A stretch of DNA of 53,887 nt from an uncultured Clostridia bacterium (GTDB taxonomy: Bacteria; Bacillota; Clostridia; Lachnospirales; Anaerotignaceae), in contig CALCGT010000054.1 in assembly GCA_937901125.1 (NCBI GenBank), forward strand, positions 1 through 53,887, in the 5' to 3' direction. Below, piece after piece: positions 1-7,314 of this stretch (position 1 is its first letter; each line of letters begins with the position of its first letter). Position numbers and translations under genes: made by a program. The notes under the pieces were generated by a model. The model was not told where the DNA came from. It made no database searches and was given only the letters and a program-made list of their open reading frames with translations.

Positions 1-132
1 TGTACCAGACTATGAGTCTTTTTTTATCTGTTGCACTTAGATTGTAAATTCAAGCTCAAAAGGGACGCAAAATTTTTTTATGGTGCAGGAAATTGTTTCA
101 AAAAGCCCTGTTCATGGACACAGTTTTTTCTC

Positions 133-161
133 TTTCCTTTTTATAGCAAGTGTGTTATACT
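133..161 (+). promoter_or_regulatory. Probable sigma-A promoter of the ABC transporter operon
   Basis: TATACT at 156-161 follows a TG-rich extended -10 context. A weak -35 (TTTCCT, 133-138) lies 17 bp upstream. The promoter sits just before the structured leader at 183-292, as expected for a riboswitch-controlled operon. The -35 match is poor, so the assignment rests on the -10 and on position. Confidence 0.4.
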
Positions 162-182
162 GACTTCAATCGTGCTGATCAT

Positions 183-251
183 AAAGGGGAACACCTGAGT
201 GAAAAGGCGTACAGACAGGTATTTTGAACCGAAGGGACAAGCATCCCCTTT
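183..251 (+). ncRNA. Riboswitch-like aptamer of unassigned class in the transporter leader
   Basis: A closing stem pairs AAAGGGGA (183-190) with TCCCCTTT (244-251). An inner hairpin pairs ACCTG (193-197) with CAGGT (216-220) around a purine-rich loop. The joining segment GAACCGAAGGGACAAGCA is the kind of unpaired conserved core that aptamers carry. A strong intrinsic terminator follows directly at 256-292, and the next gene is a transporter. This is the classic layout of a transcription-attenuating riboswitch. It does not match TPP, SAM-I, purine, lysine or cobalamin consensus as I know them. Guanidine classes often precede NrtABC/SsuABC-like transporters, so a guanidine-type aptamer is one possibility, but I cannot confirm it. 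Confidence 0.5.
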
Positions 252-255
252 TTCT

Positions 256-292
256 GAGTCTGCGCTTTTTTGCGCAGACTCTTTCTATTTTT
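256..292 (+). terminator. Leader terminator (attenuator) before the ABC transporter
   Basis: GAGTCTGCGC (256-265), a T6 loop and GCGCAGACTC (272-281) form a perfect 10-bp stem followed by a T-rich tract. It lies between the promoter and the first structural gene, so it must be read through or refolded for expression. That implies regulation by attenuation. Confidence 0.85.
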
Positions 293-324
293 ACAGCAAA
301 TTTTTAGCGAAAGGAGGATGAAAA

Positions 325-1092
325 TTGAAAAAAACGCTTTCTGCCCTTGCGCCTTTTCTCGGCATCATCTTTATTTTTGCCATGTGGTTTCTCGTTTGCA
401 GATTGGATATTTTCAGTACATATGTCCTGCCGCCCCCGGAAAAAGTATGCAGCACTTTTCTCAAAATGCTGAAAAGCGGTGAGATCTTTGAAGATGTCAT
501 CATCTCCCTTGTCCGCATTCTGAAGGGCTTTTCCATCGCCTTCCTACTGGCCTTCCTTTTGGGGATGTTCCGCTCTCTGGTACCAGCTTCGGAAAAATAC
601 TATGACTGCATCGTACAATTTTTCCGCAATGTACCACCTTTGAGCCTGATCCCCCTGCTCATCCTCTGGTGTGGCATCGGGGAAACAACAAAAACTGTCA
701 TCATCGTGCTAGCATCCTTCTTCCCCATATATCTGAATATTGTCAAAGGCTTTACGGGCTGCGACCAGAAACTATTGGAAGTGGGCGATGCCTTTGGATA
801 TACGAGATTTGAAAAATTCAGGCATATCATCCTGCCCTACGCTTCTGCCGATATCCTCATTGGCATGCGGATCGGCATAGGGTATAGCTGGCGTGCCATC
901 ATCGGAGCGGAAATGATCGCTGCCTCCTCCGGCATCGGTCATATGATTTTGTTTGCCCAAGAAATGAGCCGCACGGATAAAGTCATCGTTGGCATTTTCG
1001 TGGTGGGCATCGTAGGCCTGATAACAGATAAGGTCTTTGGTATCCTGTTGAAAAAACTGTTTAAAGGAAATGGTGAAAATGGCTGGAATTGA
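325..1092 (+). CDS. ABC transporter permease, nitrate/sulfonate/taurine (SsuC/TauC) type
   Basis: Membrane permease of an importer that works with the ATPase and lipoprotein encoded next. The 255-residue product has about six hydrophobic segments. The family's cytoplasmic coupling loop is recognisable around residues 150-200 (VGDAFGYTRFEKFRHIILP, then SWRAIIGAEMIAASSGIG). Translation probably starts at TTG 325: AGGAGG at 312-317 is correctly spaced for it, and the nearby ATG at 318 is in another frame. It overlaps the ATPase gene by 23 nt, which implies translational coupling. The substrate cannot be read from the sequence; sulfonates, nitrate, pyrimidine precursors and guanidine-like compounds are all carried by this family. 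Confidence 0.88.
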   Translation: MKKTLSALAPFLGIIFIFAMWFLVCRLDIFSTYVLPPPEKVCSTFLKMLKSGEIFEDVIISLVRILKGFSIAFLLAFLLGMFRSLVPASEKYYDCIVQFFRNVPPLSLIPLLILWCGIGETTKTVIIVLASFFPIYLNIVKGFTGCDQKLLEVGDAFGYTRFEKFRHIILPYASADILIGMRIGIGYSWRAIIGAEMIAASSGIGHMILFAQEMSRTDKVIVGIFVVGIVGLITDKVFGILLKKLFKGNGENGWN

Positions 1093-1789
1093 GTTGAAGC
1101 AAATACAGAAAACCTATCCCGTAGACGGACGCACCATTCATGTTTTGAAAGGGATCGATCTGCAAATTCCCGAAAAGAGCATCACCGTCATCCTTGGTCG
1201 CAGCGGCTGCGGGAAAACGACCCTGCTTCGTCTGGTGGGCGGTCTGGAATCTCCCGATTCCGGTGAGATCCATTTCGATGCAGATCATAAGACAGCCTTT
1301 GTCTTTCAGGAATCCCGCCTGATGCCCTGGCTGAATGTATGGGACAACGTAAAATTCGGGCTGAAAAAGCAGTCCTGCTTGGATGAAGCAATCCAGAGTA
1401 TCATTGACACTGTGGGATTAAAGGGATTTGAAAAAGCCTTTCCCCATCAACTTTCCGGCGGTATGCAGCAGAGAGTTGCCATTGCCCGGGCTTTGACTTA
1501 TGATCCGTCCTTCATCATGATGGACGAGCCCTTCGCTGCTTTGGACTACTTCACCCGGGATCAGATGCAGAAAGAACTGATCCGCCTGCAAAAAAACCGG
1601 GGTGCCAGCATCCTTTTCGTCACCCACAGCATCGACGAAGCCCTGCTTTTGGGACACAAAATCGTAATCATTGAAAACGGGCAGATCAAAAAGGAATTTC
1701 TCATCAAAACAGACAGTGATGAGAGAGACACGCTGGCAGAGGAATGTATCGAATTGAAACGCGAGATCATCAAACAACTGGATTTGTAA
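1070..1789 (+). CDS. ABC transporter ATP-binding protein, SsuB/TauB/NrtD type
   Basis: Nucleotide-binding subunit energising the adjacent permease. All ABC motifs are visible: Walker A GRSGCGKTT near residue 44, Q-loop VFQES, signature LSGGMQQRVAIARAL, Walker B MMDEPFAALD and H-loop LFVTHSIDEA. The length (239 aa) is normal. The start may be ATG 1070 or ATG 1079; AAAGGA lies just upstream of both. The middle gene of a permease-ATPase-binding protein operon. Confidence 0.92.
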   Translation: MVKMAGIELKQIQKTYPVDGRTIHVLKGIDLQIPEKSITVILGRSGCGKTTLLRLVGGLESPDSGEIHFDADHKTAFVFQESRLMPWLNVWDNVKFGLKKQSCLDEAIQSIIDTVGLKGFEKAFPHQLSGGMQQRVAIARALTYDPSFIMMDEPFAALDYFTRDQMQKELIRLQKNRGASILFVTHSIDEALLLGHKIVIIENGQIKKEFLIKTDSDERDTLAEECIELKREIIKQLDL

Positions 1790-1851
1790 TGTATAAAAGC
1801 TGTTTCATCAACAGCTTACAATAAAAATATAAAGTTTACAGGAGGTTCAAT

Positions 1852-2802
1852 ATGAAAAAAAGATTTATTGGTATGGCAATGGCAGCCCTGATGGCTGCAA
1901 CAGCACTGACAGGATGCAGCAGCAGCTACCCAGAGAAAACACTGGATCAGCTGACATTCACCTATGTCACAGCCCCCCTGAACGTGCCTTCCATCATTGA
2001 AAAGGAAAAAGGCATCTTCGCAAGCACATTCGAAGATATGGGCATTTCCGTGGAATATGCGGAACTGACCTCCGGTGCAGACCAGACACAGGCACTGGCT
2101 TCCGGCGATGTACAGGTTTTATATGCCGTTGGTGCCACATCCGTGATCCTTTCCGCAGCAAATGATGCAGATATCAAGGTACTGAATATATACAGCCGTT
2201 CTCCCAAGGCTTTCTGCATGTATACACAGGATGAAAGCATCACTTCCCCCGAAGACCTGCGCGGCAAAACCATCGCAGGCCCCGCAGGCACCAATCTGCA
2301 TGAATTACTGGTATCCTATCTGGCAACTGCAGATATGACCATCGACGATGTTGACTATGTAAATATGTCCATCCCCGAAGCAAAGGCATCCCTGGACGGC
2401 GGCAGTCTGGATGTAGCTCTTCTGGCAGGAGCAACTGCATATCAGGCAAAACAGCAGGGCTATCACCTGGTTGCAGATGGGGAAGGCCTCATCAATGCCA
2501 TCATCGCTGTAGCAGTGACAAATGAATTCTACAACGCTCATCCCGAGATCATCGAAAAACTGAACGAAGCACAGGATGAGATTGCAGCATTTATCAGCGA
2601 AAACGAAGCGGAAGCTCTGCAGATCGTGGCAGAAGAACTGGATCTGGATGAAGCAGCCGTTGCAGAAATGTATGAATATTACGATTTCTCCACAGAAATC
2701 ACAGAAGCTGATAAAGCAGGCTTCCAGAGCACAGCCGATTTTATGTTTAAATCCGGCATGATCGAAAACGAACTGGACGTAAACACTCTGTTCTTTGAAT
2801 AA
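1852..2802 (+). CDS. ABC transporter substrate-binding lipoprotein (NMT1/THI5-like, SsuA/TauA group)
   Basis: Extracellular solute-binding protein, tethered by lipid. It has a lipoprotein signal (MKKRF, hydrophobic stretch, lipobox LTGC with Cys22) and then an SBP_bac_3/NMT1-like fold with motifs such as GKTIAGPAGTN and a DVALLAGATAY segment. ATG 1852 follows AGGAGG. It is the third gene of the operon under the riboswitch-like leader. The NMT1/THI5 group binds sulfonates, pyrimidine precursors of thiamine, nitrate and similar small compounds; the ligand here is unknown. Confidence 0.88.
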   Translation: MKKRFIGMAMAALMAATALTGCSSSYPEKTLDQLTFTYVTAPLNVPSIIEKEKGIFASTFEDMGISVEYAELTSGADQTQALASGDVQVLYAVGATSVILSAANDADIKVLNIYSRSPKAFCMYTQDESITSPEDLRGKTIAGPAGTNLHELLVSYLATADMTIDDVDYVNMSIPEAKASLDGGSLDVALLAGATAYQAKQQGYHLVADGEGLINAIIAVAVTNEFYNAHPEIIEKLNEAQDEIAAFISENEAEALQIVAEELDLDEAAVAEMYEYYDFSTEITEADKAGFQSTADFMFKSGMIENELDVNTLFFE

Positions 2803-2820
2803 TCTGAATATAGACGCAAA

Positions 2821-2850
2821 AAACGAGAGAATCTTTCTCTCGTTTTTTTG
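2821..2850 (+). terminator. Intrinsic terminator of the ABC transporter operon
   Basis: AACGAGAGA, a short ATCT loop and TTCTCTCGTT followed by seven T residues, 19 nt after the lipoprotein stop codon. Confidence 0.85.
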
Positions 2851-2899
2851 TTTCCGAAACCCACGCAGTTTGGCAAAATTATGAAACAAATCCTGTTTT

Positions 2900-3220
2900 T
2901 TAAGCCGCTGCTCCATAGGTTCTTTCTTTTTGGGCAATTTTCATCGATCTGCATTTTTTCTCTTTCAGGCAGATCAGCCTTGCTTCGCTCCCCAAAAATT
3001 CATTGTAGCGGAAGGATTCCTTTGTTCCATCAGCCATCTGGCAATAGAAATGATAGGGATACATCTCCCGCACCACTCCGAACCGAATCTGTCTTGTGAT
3101 GTAGCTATAATCCTTCAACAAAGAACGTTCCCGTATGATGATCTCACTCCCAATCTTCATTCCCTGCTGCATGGCAATCTCTTTCAGCCATGTATTCTGC
3201 CATCTTCTTTTTTCTCTCAT
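2900..3220 (-). CDS. Small protein of unknown function, divergent from the S24 repressor
   Basis: A 106-residue basic protein that I do not recognise. The ATG at 3220 is preceded by a perfect AGGAGG at normal spacing, so it is a real gene. The N-terminus is helical and Arg/Lys-rich. Residues 20-80 look like a small beta-barrel (MKIGSEIIIRER, then FGVVREMYPYHFYCQMADG) and the tail is basic. It is transcribed away from the repressor at 3405, and its promoter region carries the same palindromes that cover the repressor promoter. It is therefore probably a direct target of that repressor. YolD-like or SH3-like folds are possible; no function is assigned. Confidence 0.65.
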   Translation of the reverse strand: MREKRRWQNTWLKEIAMQQGMKIGSEIIIRERSLLKDYSYITRQIRFGVVREMYPYHFYCQMADGTKESFRYNEFLGSEARLICLKEKKCRSMKIAQKERTYGAAA

Positions 3221-3238
3221 GTCGTTCCTCCTTTCGGA

Positions 3239-3381
3239 TTTACGGTTAAACCGTAAATCATTCTGAAAAAAAATTTGCTGTTTTCTCTTTGCATTTATAG
3301 TACTACGTTTTAACCGTAATTGTCAACGGCTTTTCCGTATTTTTATTATTTTTCTTGCACTTTCTATGGTTTAACCGTATA
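3239..3381. promoter_or_regulatory. Operator cluster ACGG-N5-CCGT between the divergent genes
   Basis: Palindromes built on ACGG-N5-CCGT occur at 3239-3257 (TTTACGGTTAAACCGTAAA, perfect 9-bp arms), 3303-3320 (CTACGTTTTAACCGTAAT, one arm imperfect), 3326-3338 (ACGGCTTTTCCGT) and 3365-3381 (TATGGTTTAACCGTATA). They sit at the small gene's leader, in its promoter spacer, and over the repressor's -10. The 4+5+4 spacing is kept in all four. They are most simply binding sites of the XRE/S24 protein encoded at 3405. Confidence 0.75.
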
Positions 3382-3384
3382 ATA
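3321..3384. promoter_or_regulatory. Divergent sigma-A promoters of the repressor and the small gene
   Basis: For the repressor (plus strand), TTGCAC at 3355-3360 and TATAAT at 3378-3383 are 17 bp apart; the operator at 3365-3381 overlaps this promoter, which predicts autorepression. For the small gene (minus strand), TTGACA reads from 3326 to 3321, with a TACTAT/TATAAA -10 about 18 bp on, near 3297-3302, and another operator in the spacer. Confidence 0.65.
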
Positions 3385-3404
3385 AGAGCTAAGGAGGTGA
3401 TTCC

Positions 3405-4055
3405 ATGAATGATAGAAACAGCAAAGCCATCCTCGCCAAAAATATTCGTCATTACATGGAACTGAATCATAAAACAAGAAATGAACTCTGTGAAGCCCTT
3501 GGCGTAAAATATACCACTCTAACCGATTGGGTCAACGGCAAAACCTATCCCCGCATCGATAAGATCGAATTGATGGCGGATCATTTCGGCATCGAAAAAT
3601 CTGATTTAGTTGAAGATCGCCCGAAGCTTCCGCCGGACGCCATTCCCTATATCCCCCGCCCCACGGTTTCCATTCCCATCGTAGGCGTAGTCAATTGCGG
3701 CACACCACTGCTGGCAGAGGATAATATCGAAGGATATCACGAAACCTCTATCGACGATATCACCACTGGAGAGACCTATTTCTGGCTCCGTGCCATGGGG
3801 GACAGTATGACAAATATCGGAATCCACGAAGGGGATCTGCTCCTCATTCGCCAACAAAACGATGTAGACAGCGGCGATATTGCAGTGGTCTCCATCAACG
3901 GAGACGATGCTACCCTGAAACGGGTTATCAAAAAAGAAAACGCATTGGTGCTCCAGCCGGAAAACCCCGCTTATGAAATGAAAATCTTTGTAGGCAAGGA
4001 AATGGAAGATGTCCATATCCGCGGCAGATTGATGAAACTGGAAAAACATTTCTAA
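3405..4055 (+). CDS. XRE-family repressor with S24 (LexA/CI-type) self-cleavage domain
   Basis: DNA-binding repressor that inactivates itself by autoproteolysis. Residues about 8-65 form an HTH_3 domain (NELCEALGVKYTTLTDWVNGK). Residues about 85-216 form the S24 peptidase fold: catalytic Ser in MGDSMT, catalytic Lys in ATLKRV, and a likely Cys-Gly cleavage site in VVNCGTP. Length (216 aa) fits CI/HdiR-type repressors. ATG 3405 follows AAGGAGGTGA. No phage genes flank it, so it may be a chromosomal stress-responsive regulator controlling itself and the divergent small gene. It is not canonical LexA, because the HTH is XRE type. Confidence 0.9.
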   Translation: MNDRNSKAILAKNIRHYMELNHKTRNELCEALGVKYTTLTDWVNGKTYPRIDKIELMADHFGIEKSDLVEDRPKLPPDAIPYIPRPTVSIPIVGVVNCGTPLLAEDNIEGYHETSIDDITTGETYFWLRAMGDSMTNIGIHEGDLLLIRQQNDVDSGDIAVVSINGDDATLKRVIKKENALVLQPENPAYEMKIFVGKEMEDVHIRGRLMKLEKHF

Positions 4056-4062
4056 AAAATAT

Positions 4063-4088
4063 GACCCCGTCTTTCGACGGGGTCTTTT
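4063..4088. terminator. Bidirectional terminator between the repressor and cdsB
   Basis: GACCCCGTC, a TTTC loop and GACGGGGTC, flanked by an A-run on the left and TTTT on the right. It serves the repressor gene on the plus strand and cdsB on the minus strand. Confidence 0.85.
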
Positions 4089-4106
4089 GCTGCAAAGAAG
4101 ATTTGA

Positions 4107-5402
4107 TTATTTTTTTGTCTGCATGATTTCAATTACCTTCATATCCAGGCCATCCAGTGCTTCATGACTCAGTTTTGCCAGGTTTTTCGCTGTATCCTCT
4201 GCCTTTGTGCTGTTGATGCCATCTGTTACAGGGATAATGCTGCCATCCATTGCGTACATGGCTGCATAAACTGCTTCCCCTGCACATGCTGCCACCTTGA
4301 CCGAACAGCCGCCCTTTGCGCCGTCACAGAAAATGCCGGCTACAGAACCCATCATGTTCTGCACTGCACCATCGATCTGTTCATATGTGCCGCCCAGCAT
4401 ATATGTCATACCTGCGGCAGAGCCTGTACCAGCTACCATGGCACCGCAGACAGGGCTCAGACGACCAACATGTTTCTTCATGTACATGATCATCAGCATT
4501 GCCATAAATTCCGCTCTCAGCAGTTTTTCTTCGGGAATGCCCATCTTTTCCGCAAAGACAGCCATAGGCAGTGTTGTAGAAATGCCCTGATTGCCACTGC
4601 CGCAGAAGGTCATGACAGAACCATTGCCACCATACATGCGGTAGTCCGCTGCCGCTGCAGGAATGCTTCTTACCACATTAACAACATCGTTGCTCATCAT
4701 GCCTTTGCTGATCAGATTCTGGATGGCAGGACCTACGCCAAAGGCGTATTTCTTTTCCAAACCGATCTTCGCGATCTCCATATTCATATCGATGGCTTCT
4801 TTGATAAACTGCAGTTCAGCCACATCGATGGCATTTGCCCAATCATAGAATTCTCTGAATGTATGCTTGGTCACATCGAAACCTTCTTCTTCTTCTTCTT
4901 CTTTTTCTTCAGAAGTCGCATATTCTGTCGTATAGTTATCTACCAGGACTTCATCGTTCTTTTTGGAGAATACCAGATTATCATGAGAATCCACTGTAAT
5001 GGTATTAGCTGTTTCTACAGTATTGGTTGCAGTACATTCAATGTAGAACTGGCTGCTCTTCAGTACTTTTACATTTACAAAGCCATCTGCTACCAGCTTC
5101 TTTGCCTGTTCCACATGTTCCGGCTTGATCCCTGCACAAATTTCCATTGTGTTGCCGGGCTTGCTCAGCAGCATCCCCAGTACACAGGCCAATTCGATAC
5201 CGCAGGTGCCTGTATTGGGAATCTGTACGCTGTAAGCATTTTTGAAAATATTGGAGCTGATGACCATGTCCAGTTTTTCTGCAGGCTGTGTCAGCAATTC
5301 ACAGGTTCTGGAAACTGCCAGAGCGATGGCAACAGGTTCTGTACAGCCCATGCTGGGTTTCATTTCCGCTTTGATCGCATTTAATACTAAATTCATATCC
5401 AT
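4107..5402 (-). CDS. cdsB: L-cysteine desulfidase, UPF0597/CyuA family
   Basis: Cytoplasmic Fe-S enzyme that breaks L-cysteine down to pyruvate, sulfide and ammonia. The 431-residue protein has the family motifs MGCTEPVA near the start, TCGIELACVLG, MTFCGSGNQG and the C-terminal FCDGAKGGCS segment, with Cys residues suited to cluster binding. ATG 5402 is chosen because GAGGAGG at 5411-5417 is spaced 8 nt from it; the longer frame to 5432 lacks a site. A Glu-rich insert (EEKEEEEEEG) lies near residue 160. A sigma-54 promoter upstream and the neighbouring activator match the cdsB/cdsR arrangement known in C. difficile. The related name cyuA would also fit. Confidence 0.85.
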   Translation of the reverse strand: MDMNLVLNAIKAEMKPSMGCTEPVAIALAVSRTCELLTQPAEKLDMVISSNIFKNAYSVQIPNTGTCGIELACVLGMLLSKPGNTMEICAGIKPEHVEQAKKLVADGFVNVKVLKSSQFYIECTATNTVETANTITVDSHDNLVFSKKNDEVLVDNYTTEYATSEEKEEEEEEGFDVTKHTFREFYDWANAIDVAELQFIKEAIDMNMEIAKIGLEKKYAFGVGPAIQNLISKGMMSNDVVNVVRSIPAAAADYRMYGGNGSVMTFCGSGNQGISTTLPMAVFAEKMGIPEEKLLRAEFMAMLMIMYMKKHVGRLSPVCGAMVAGTGSAAGMTYMLGGTYEQIDGAVQNMMGSVAGIFCDGAKGGCSVKVAACAGEAVYAAMYAMDGSIIPVTDGINSTKAEDTAKNLAKLSHEALDGLDMKVIEIMQTKK

Positions 5403-5466
5403 AATCTTTTCCTCCTCTATCATGCAAATCATTTTTTCGATTTTTTTGTTCCAAATTGTATATAGA

Positions 5467-5481
5467 GCAAGATTCGTGCCA
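5467..5481 (-). promoter_or_regulatory. Sigma-54 (-24/-12) promoter of cdsB
   Basis: On the minus strand TGGCAC-N5-TTGC (GG at -24, GC at -12) matches the RpoN consensus TGGCAC-N5-TTGCA almost perfectly. It lies about 65 nt upstream of the cdsB start, and the gene just upstream encodes a sigma-54 activator. Confidence 0.88.
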
Positions 5482-5522
5482 AAAGAAAAAGCCCTTATTT
5501 TCTAAGAGCTTTTTATTACTAT

Positions 5523-5709
5523 TTCTCATATATGAGAAATATAATATATTCCATTTAGATTACTTTTCCCTCTTGTCCGTCAAACATGTACAATTTTTAA
5601 TCCATGTCCCTGTTCAAGCGAAAGATGTTTTGTTTTTCGTCTAAAAACATATGGCTCTGCACCCACAAATTTATTCTCAAATTTGATAATCATTCTCGCT
5701 GATGAGAAT
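5523..5709. promoter_or_regulatory. Upstream activator repeats TTCTC-N6-GAGAA for CdsR
   Basis: Three inverted repeats share one architecture: 5523-5538 (inside the perfect palindrome ATTTCTCATATATGAGAAAT, 5521-5540), 5673-5690 (ATTCTC-N6-GATAAT, one mismatch) and 5692-5709 (ATTCTC-N6-GAGAAT, touching the cdsR stop). They lie about 40-230 bp upstream of the -24/-12 site, where enhancer-binding activators bind. The rest of 5433-5708 shows no coding sequence. Confidence 0.75.
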
Positions 5710-7133
5710 TATAAGAGGTCATATTTTTTCAATTTACGGTATAATGTAGCCCGGCTGATCTTCAATGTTTCCGCCAGTTGATTTTTTTCTTCCAACGTGG
5801 CTCCTTTCTTGATCATACTGCCCAAAACACGCTTTTCATATTCCCCCACAATCTCATCTAAAGACCAATCCTCATACCCTTTGCTGGAACGCAGAACAAT
5901 ATGATCCGGCAGGTCGGAAAGCTGAATCCTTTCCCCTTCTGTGATATTCGCCAGGTATTCGATGATATTCTTCAATTCACGAACATTCCCCGGCCAGTTA
6001 TAGCTGACAAGGGTCTGCACTGCTTCCGGAACAAGCCCTGTCAGATTTTTGCCCAGCTTCTGATTATAATAGGCAATATAATATTCGATCAGCGCAGGCA
6101 AATCCTCTTTTCGCTTCCGTAGGGGGGGCAGTTCGATAGGGATGATATTCAGGCGATAATAAAGGTCTTCTCGGAAAGTCCCCTCTTCCACCATCTGCTC
6201 AATATTTTTATTGGTGGCACAGATCACACGAATATCGATAGGGATGGGCTTAGTACCACCAATCCGTTCCACCTTGCTTTCCTGCAGCACCCGCAGCAGC
6301 TTTGTCTGCACATGGAGGGGCATATCGCCGATCTCATCCAGAAAAATGGTGCTGCCATCTGCCAATTCAAATTTCCCGATAGAGCCATGCTTTTTTGCCC
6401 CAGTGAAAGCACCTTCCTCGTAGCCGAACAATTCACTTTCTACCAGATTTTCCGGGATCGCCGCACAGTTGATAGAGATCATCAGCTTATCATGCCTGTC
6501 GCTGAGAGCATGGATCATTTTTGCCATCAATTCCTTACCCGTGCCGCTTTCGCCCCGCAAAAATACCGTGGAATCCGATTTTGCGACTTTCTGCCCAATA
6601 CGGATAGCCTCCTGCATCAGAGGGCTTTTCCCTACGAAGGACCAGCCCTTTTCCGCATCATGGACCACCTTCAGCTGCTGTTCCAAACGCTCCTTTGCTT
6701 CATCGGTATAGAGCTTGCTTTCCAGCAGGACAGACATATATTTCAGAAACTCTCCCATTTGTCCTCTGTTATCCAGCAGATTCTCCCGCTGCGCTTCATT
6801 GAAGGCAATGATGGAAATGATGCCTACAACAGTACCTTCCTTGAAGATGGGATACGCTACATTTGCCAGTTCTTTACAGGTCGCCCGCTTTTCACAGACT
6901 TTACAATTCTCATCCAAAGCTGCATCGGTGATCATGCCGCTTTCCCCGGAAACTAGGATGTGATTAAAAAAGTTACCGTGGGTCACAGTTTTGCCGATCT
7001 CCTCTGCATAGCTGCCTGTGCCCGCCACACGGATCAGTTCATTATCCACAACTGTGACATCCGCCTCCAGAATAGACGCGATGGCCTGCACATATGCCTG
7101 TATAAAAGACTGAATTTTCATCAAAGCAGTCAT
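5709..7133 (-). CDS. cdsR: Sigma-54-dependent transcriptional activator of cysteine desulfidase
   Basis: Enhancer-binding protein that uses ATP to open sigma-54 promoters. Residues about 1-130 form a PAS/GAF-like sensor with three clustered Cys (NCKVCEKRATCKE), plausibly metal or sulfur sensing. Residues about 170-400 are the AAA+ module: GESGTGKE (Walker A), the sigma-54 contact loop ELFGYEEGAFTGAKK, Walker B IFLDEIGDM and the R-finger region. The C-terminus is a Fis-type HTH (ETLKISRATLYRKLKKY). ATG 7133 has AAGGGG upstream; the frame to 7187 has no better site. It precedes cdsB in the same direction. Matches known CdsR by architecture and context. Confidence 0.85.
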   Translation of the reverse strand: MTALMKIQSFIQAYVQAIASILEADVTVVDNELIRVAGTGSYAEEIGKTVTHGNFFNHILVSGESGMITDAALDENCKVCEKRATCKELANVAYPIFKEGTVVGIISIIAFNEAQRENLLDNRGQMGEFLKYMSVLLESKLYTDEAKERLEQQLKVVHDAEKGWSFVGKSPLMQEAIRIGQKVAKSDSTVFLRGESGTGKELMAKMIHALSDRHDKLMISINCAAIPENLVESELFGYEEGAFTGAKKHGSIGKFELADGSTIFLDEIGDMPLHVQTKLLRVLQESKVERIGGTKPIPIDIRVICATNKNIEQMVEEGTFREDLYYRLNIIPIELPPLRKRKEDLPALIEYYIAYYNQKLGKNLTGLVPEAVQTLVSYNWPGNVRELKNIIEYLANITEGERIQLSDLPDHIVLRSSKGYEDWSLDEIVGEYEKRVLGSMIKKGATLEEKNQLAETLKISRATLYRKLKKYDLL

Positions 7134-7225
7134 TCGATCACCCCTTTTCTCAAAAATAAGAATATCATAAAAGTTTTTTGGAAGCAATAAGAAAGCTGTG
7201 GTAGCTGACGGCTGTCCTCACAAAA

Positions 7226-7263
7226 CAAAAAAACAGAGAGAAGTAGATTCTCTCTGTTTTTTT
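7226..7263 (-). terminator. Terminator downstream of the Na/Pi symporter gene
   Basis: ACAGAGAGA, an AGTAGAT loop and TCTCTCTGT, flanked by A-runs and T-runs, so it can work on either strand. Both neighbours read leftwards, so it ends the gene at 7315-9009 before cdsR. Confidence 0.8.
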
Positions 7264-7314
7264 GTCTTATTATTATGATTTTCCAATCTTTTCAAACCAA
7301 AGTCTTGGTTTGGA

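Noticed and set aside
4860..4915. GAA/TTC triplet run in cdsB as a possible microsatellite
   Set aside because: It encodes a Glu-rich loop within an intact frame; short and not a notable repeat.
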